Of a stretch of DNA of 16,235 nucleotides, positions 14,582 through 16,235 are shown piece after piece. How positions within the stretch are numbered: position 1 is the first letter of the stretch; the number at the start of each line of letters is the position of its first letter. Location: contig DASYXG010000254.1 in the NCBI GenBank assembly GCA_035935235.1, forward strand, positions 1 to 16,235, in the 5' to 3' direction. The stretch is from DATARH01 sp035935235 (GTDB lineage Bacteria > Pseudomonadota > Alphaproteobacteria > ATCC43930 > CGMCC-115725). The notes below the pieces were generated by a model. That model was given only the letters and a program-made list of their open reading frames with translations, made no database searches and was not told the origin of the DNA. Position numbers and translations under genes: made by a program.

Positions 14582-15148
14582 TCAGTCCTTGGCACGCTCC
14601 ATGTAGCTGCCGTCCGCGGTGTTGATGACGATGCGGGTGCCGGCGCCAATATGCGGCGGGATCATCACCCGGCGGCCGTTTTCGAGCTTGCCGGGCTTAT
14701 ACGACGACGACGCGGTCTGACCGCGCACCACCGGATCCGCCTCGACCACTTCGAGCGTCACGCTCTGCGGCAGTTGCACCGATAGCGGCAGTCCCTCGTA
14801 GAGCGTCACCTGGCAGATCATGCCGTCGGCGAGGAAATCGGCCGGATCGCCGATGGTTTCGCGCGGCACCTGCACCTGCTCGTAGCTCTCATTGTCCATG
14901 AAGGTCGCCATGTCGCCCTCCATGTAGAGGAACTGCATGTCCTTCTCGTCGAGGCGGACGCGCTCGACGGTTTCCTGGGTGCGGAAGCGCTCGCTCAGCT
15001 TCGAGCCGCCGCGCAGATCGCGCATCTCGACCTGCGCGAAGGCGCCGCCCTTGCCGGGCTGAACCAGATCGCGCTTGAGCACGACCCACAATTTGTTCTG
15101 ATGTTCGAGCACATTGCCCGGCTTGATATCGATGGCGTTGATCTTCAT
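14582..15148 (-). CDS. efp: Translation elongation factor P
   Basis: From ATG 15148 the protein is 188 residues, the same length as Escherichia coli EF-P. The N-terminal KOW-like domain carries the loop VQPGKGGAF (29-37), so Lys33 is the residue equivalent to Escherichia coli Lys34 that receives the beta-lysine modification. Two OB-fold domains follow (LYMEGDMATFMDNESYEQ; VTLEVVEADPVVRGQTASSSYKPG), and the C-terminal GTRIVINTADGSYMER is highly conserved. EF-P binds the ribosomal E/P site and relieves stalling at polyproline stretches. The lysyl-modifying gene epmA is divergently encoded 86 bases away. The frame extends upstream to 15235, but that extension is basic and not conserved in EF-P, so it is rejected. 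It is probably the first gene of the minus-strand run into suhB. Confidence 0.98.
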   Translation of the reverse strand: MKINAIDIKPGNVLEHQNKLWVVLKRDLVQPGKGGAFAQVEMRDLRGGSKLSERFRTQETVERVRLDEKDMQFLYMEGDMATFMDNESYEQVQVPRETIGDPADFLADGMICQVTLYEGLPLSVQLPQSVTLEVVEADPVVRGQTASSSYKPGKLENGRRVMIPPHIGAGTRIVINTADGSYMERAKD

Positions 15149-15234
15149 TGCACTCGGTCTCGTCGAAGGGAGTTGGACCTGGGGTCCGCGTTTGGCCGGT
15201 TTCCTATCAGTTTGATGGTGAAGGGGGAAGTGCA
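15149..15234. promoter_or_regulatory. Divergent efp-epmA promoter region
   Basis: These 86 bases separate divergent starts and must contain signals for both genes. GGGGGAAG (15223-15230) is a good ribosome-binding site for epmA. A perfect five-base inverted repeat GGACC-TGG-GGTCC sits at 15175-15187, midway between the starts, where a shared operator could lie. No good -35/-10 pair could be assigned on either strand. Confidence 0.4.
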
Positions 15235-16235
15235 ATGCCGGAATGGTGGCGGCCCGACCAGTTCGCGGCTCGACGCGAGAAGCTTTTCGCGCGCGGCCGC
15301 ATCCTCACCGCGGTGCGGGAGTTCTTCGCCGCGGAAGGCTTTGTCGAAGTGCAAACGCCGGCCTTGCAGGTGAGTCCCGGATTGGAACCGCATCTCAAGG
15401 CCTTCACTATCGAACTGCACGACCCACGTGATGGCTCGGCGCACCGGCGCTACCTCCACACCTCGCCGGAATTCGCCATGAAAAAGCTGCTGGCCGGGGG
15501 GATGGCCAATGGGATTGACCGAATCTGGCAGCTCGCGCCGGTCTTCCGCGATGGCGAGCGCGGTGCGACGCATCACCCCGAATTCTCGATGCTCGAATGG
15601 TACCGCGCCGGCGCGACCTATCGCGATTTGATGGCGGATTGCGAGGGGTTGCTGCGAGCGGCAGAGGCGCGGGGAGGAGGAGGGCACGGCAATTTGACCT
15701 GGCAAGGCCGTAGTGCCGACGCTCGGCTGCCGTTCGAGCGTTTGTCGGTGGCAGAGGCGTTTTTGCGTTATAGTAATATCGATATCTTGGCGACTGCGCC
15801 CGACCCTCTGAAACCCGACTTTGCGCTGCTCGCCGCGGCGGCGGCAAAGATCGGCATCGCCCCGCATCCCGGCGACGATTGGGAGAGCCTGTATTTCCGC
15901 ATCTTTCTCGACCGCATCGAACCCAATCTCGGCGTCGGCGCGCCGACGATCCTGTACGATTACCCGGCGTCGATGGCGGCGCTGTCGCGGCGCAAGCCGG
16001 ACGAGCCGCGTCTCGCGGAGCGGTTCGAGCTGTATGTTTGCGGGCTGGAACTCGCCAACGCCTTCCAGGAGCTGACCGACCCGGCCGAGCAGCGCGTCCG
16101 CTTTCTTGCCGACCAGGCGCGCAAGCAGGCGCTTTACGGTGAGACCTATCCGATCGACGAGGATTTTCTCGCCGCGCTCAAACATGGATTGCCGGACTGC
16201 GCCGGCATCGCCCTCGGTTTCGACCGGCTGGTGAT
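15235..16235 (+). CDS. epmA: EF-P lysyl-lysine ligase EpmA (PoxA/GenX/YjeA), 3' end cut off
   Basis: 333 residues are visible from ATG 15235 to the window edge. The Escherichia coli enzyme has 325, so only a few residues are likely missing. It is a truncated lysyl-tRNA synthetase paralogue without the anticodon-binding domain. Class II motif 1 is at about 35-50 (GFVEVQTPALQVSPG), motif 2 at 103-123 (VFRDGERGATHHPEFSMLEW) and motif 3 at 324-333 (GIALGFDRLV). TSPEFAMKKLL (76-86) and ELANAFQELTDP (272-283) are lysine/ATP-site elements. It activates (R)-beta-lysine and attaches it to the EF-P loop lysine. Placement back to back with efp supports the role. EpmB, the lysine 2,3-aminomutase that supplies beta-lysine, is not in the window and may lie just downstream. 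Confidence 0.95.
   Translation, partial: MPEWWRPDQFAARREKLFARGRILTAVREFFAAEGFVEVQTPALQVSPGLEPHLKAFTIELHDPRDGSAHRRYLHTSPEFAMKKLLAGGMANGIDRIWQLAPVFRDGERGATHHPEFSMLEWYRAGATYRDLMADCEGLLRAAEARGGGGHGNLTWQGRSADARLPFERLSVAEAFLRYSNIDILATAPDPLKPDFALLAAAAAKIGIAPHPGDDWESLYFRIFLDRIEPNLGVGAPTILYDYPASMAALSRRKPDEPRLAERFELYVCGLELANAFQELTDPAEQRVRFLADQARKQALYGETYPIDEDFLAALKHGLPDCAGIALGFDRLV

Noticed and set aside
15149..15235. 29-residue N-terminal extension of EF-P
   Set aside because: ATG 15148 gives exactly the usual 188 residues beginning MKINAIDIKPG; the extension covers the divergent control region.
1..16235. CRISPR arrays, insertion sequences, prophage genes, tRNA or rRNA genes
   Set aside because: I saw no regularly spaced repeats, transposase or integrase motifs, terminal inverted repeats or cloverleaf sequences. 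Short RNA genes could still be missed by eye.

Overview
The window comes from a GC-rich alphaproteobacterium, most likely a Rhodospirillales-type or related lineage. The evidence is the CarD/CdnL-type regulator beside a seven-iron FdxA ferredoxin, the efp/suhB/MotA-like/OmpA-like gene order, G/C-biased third codon positions and protein-level resemblance; there is no rRNA gene to fix the taxonomy. It is densely coded, with no gap over about 260 bases, and I see no tRNA, rRNA, insertion sequence, prophage or CRISPR array. Both edges cut a gene.

Region 1 (1-6125) is an envelope-glycan or glycolipid module. Four genes on the minus strand, read right to left, encode a GT-B-like glycosyltransferase, a polytopic GT39/PMT-like (GT-C) glycosyltransferase, a class I SAM methyltransferase and a GT2 polyprenyl-phosphate sugar synthase (cut by the left edge, overlapping the methyltransferase by 8 bases). 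A divergent plus-strand gene encodes an FkbM-family methyltransferase with an unassigned C-terminal domain. A plausible scheme (inference) is that the GT2 enzyme charges a lipid carrier, the GT-C enzyme transfers the sugar in the periplasm, and the methyltransferases decorate the product.

Region 2 (6186-8256) is plus-strand: fdxA, a carD-type RNA polymerase-binding regulator and a PPP-fold metallophosphatase-like protein. The last has lost four of the six metal ligands and the catalytic histidine, so it looks like a pseudophosphatase. It is the most unusual single gene in the window.

Region 3 (8263-10901, minus strand) is a compact unit of a MalK/UgpC-type ABC ATPase followed by two short-chain dehydrogenases whose coding regions overlap by 4 bases (ATGA). 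No permease or binding protein is adjacent, so the ATPase has no visible partner here.

Region 4 (11082-15148, minus strand) runs efp, suhB-like inositol monophosphatase, a small exported proline-rich protein, a MotA/TolQ/ExbB-like channel subunit and a MotB-like subunit with a long periplasmic coiled coil and an OmpA domain. The last three are spaced by 3 and 6 bases and form a likely envelope-spanning, proton-driven complex of unknown purpose. epmA, whose product lysylates EF-P, starts divergently 86 bases from efp and runs off the right edge, so target and modifying enzyme sit back to back.
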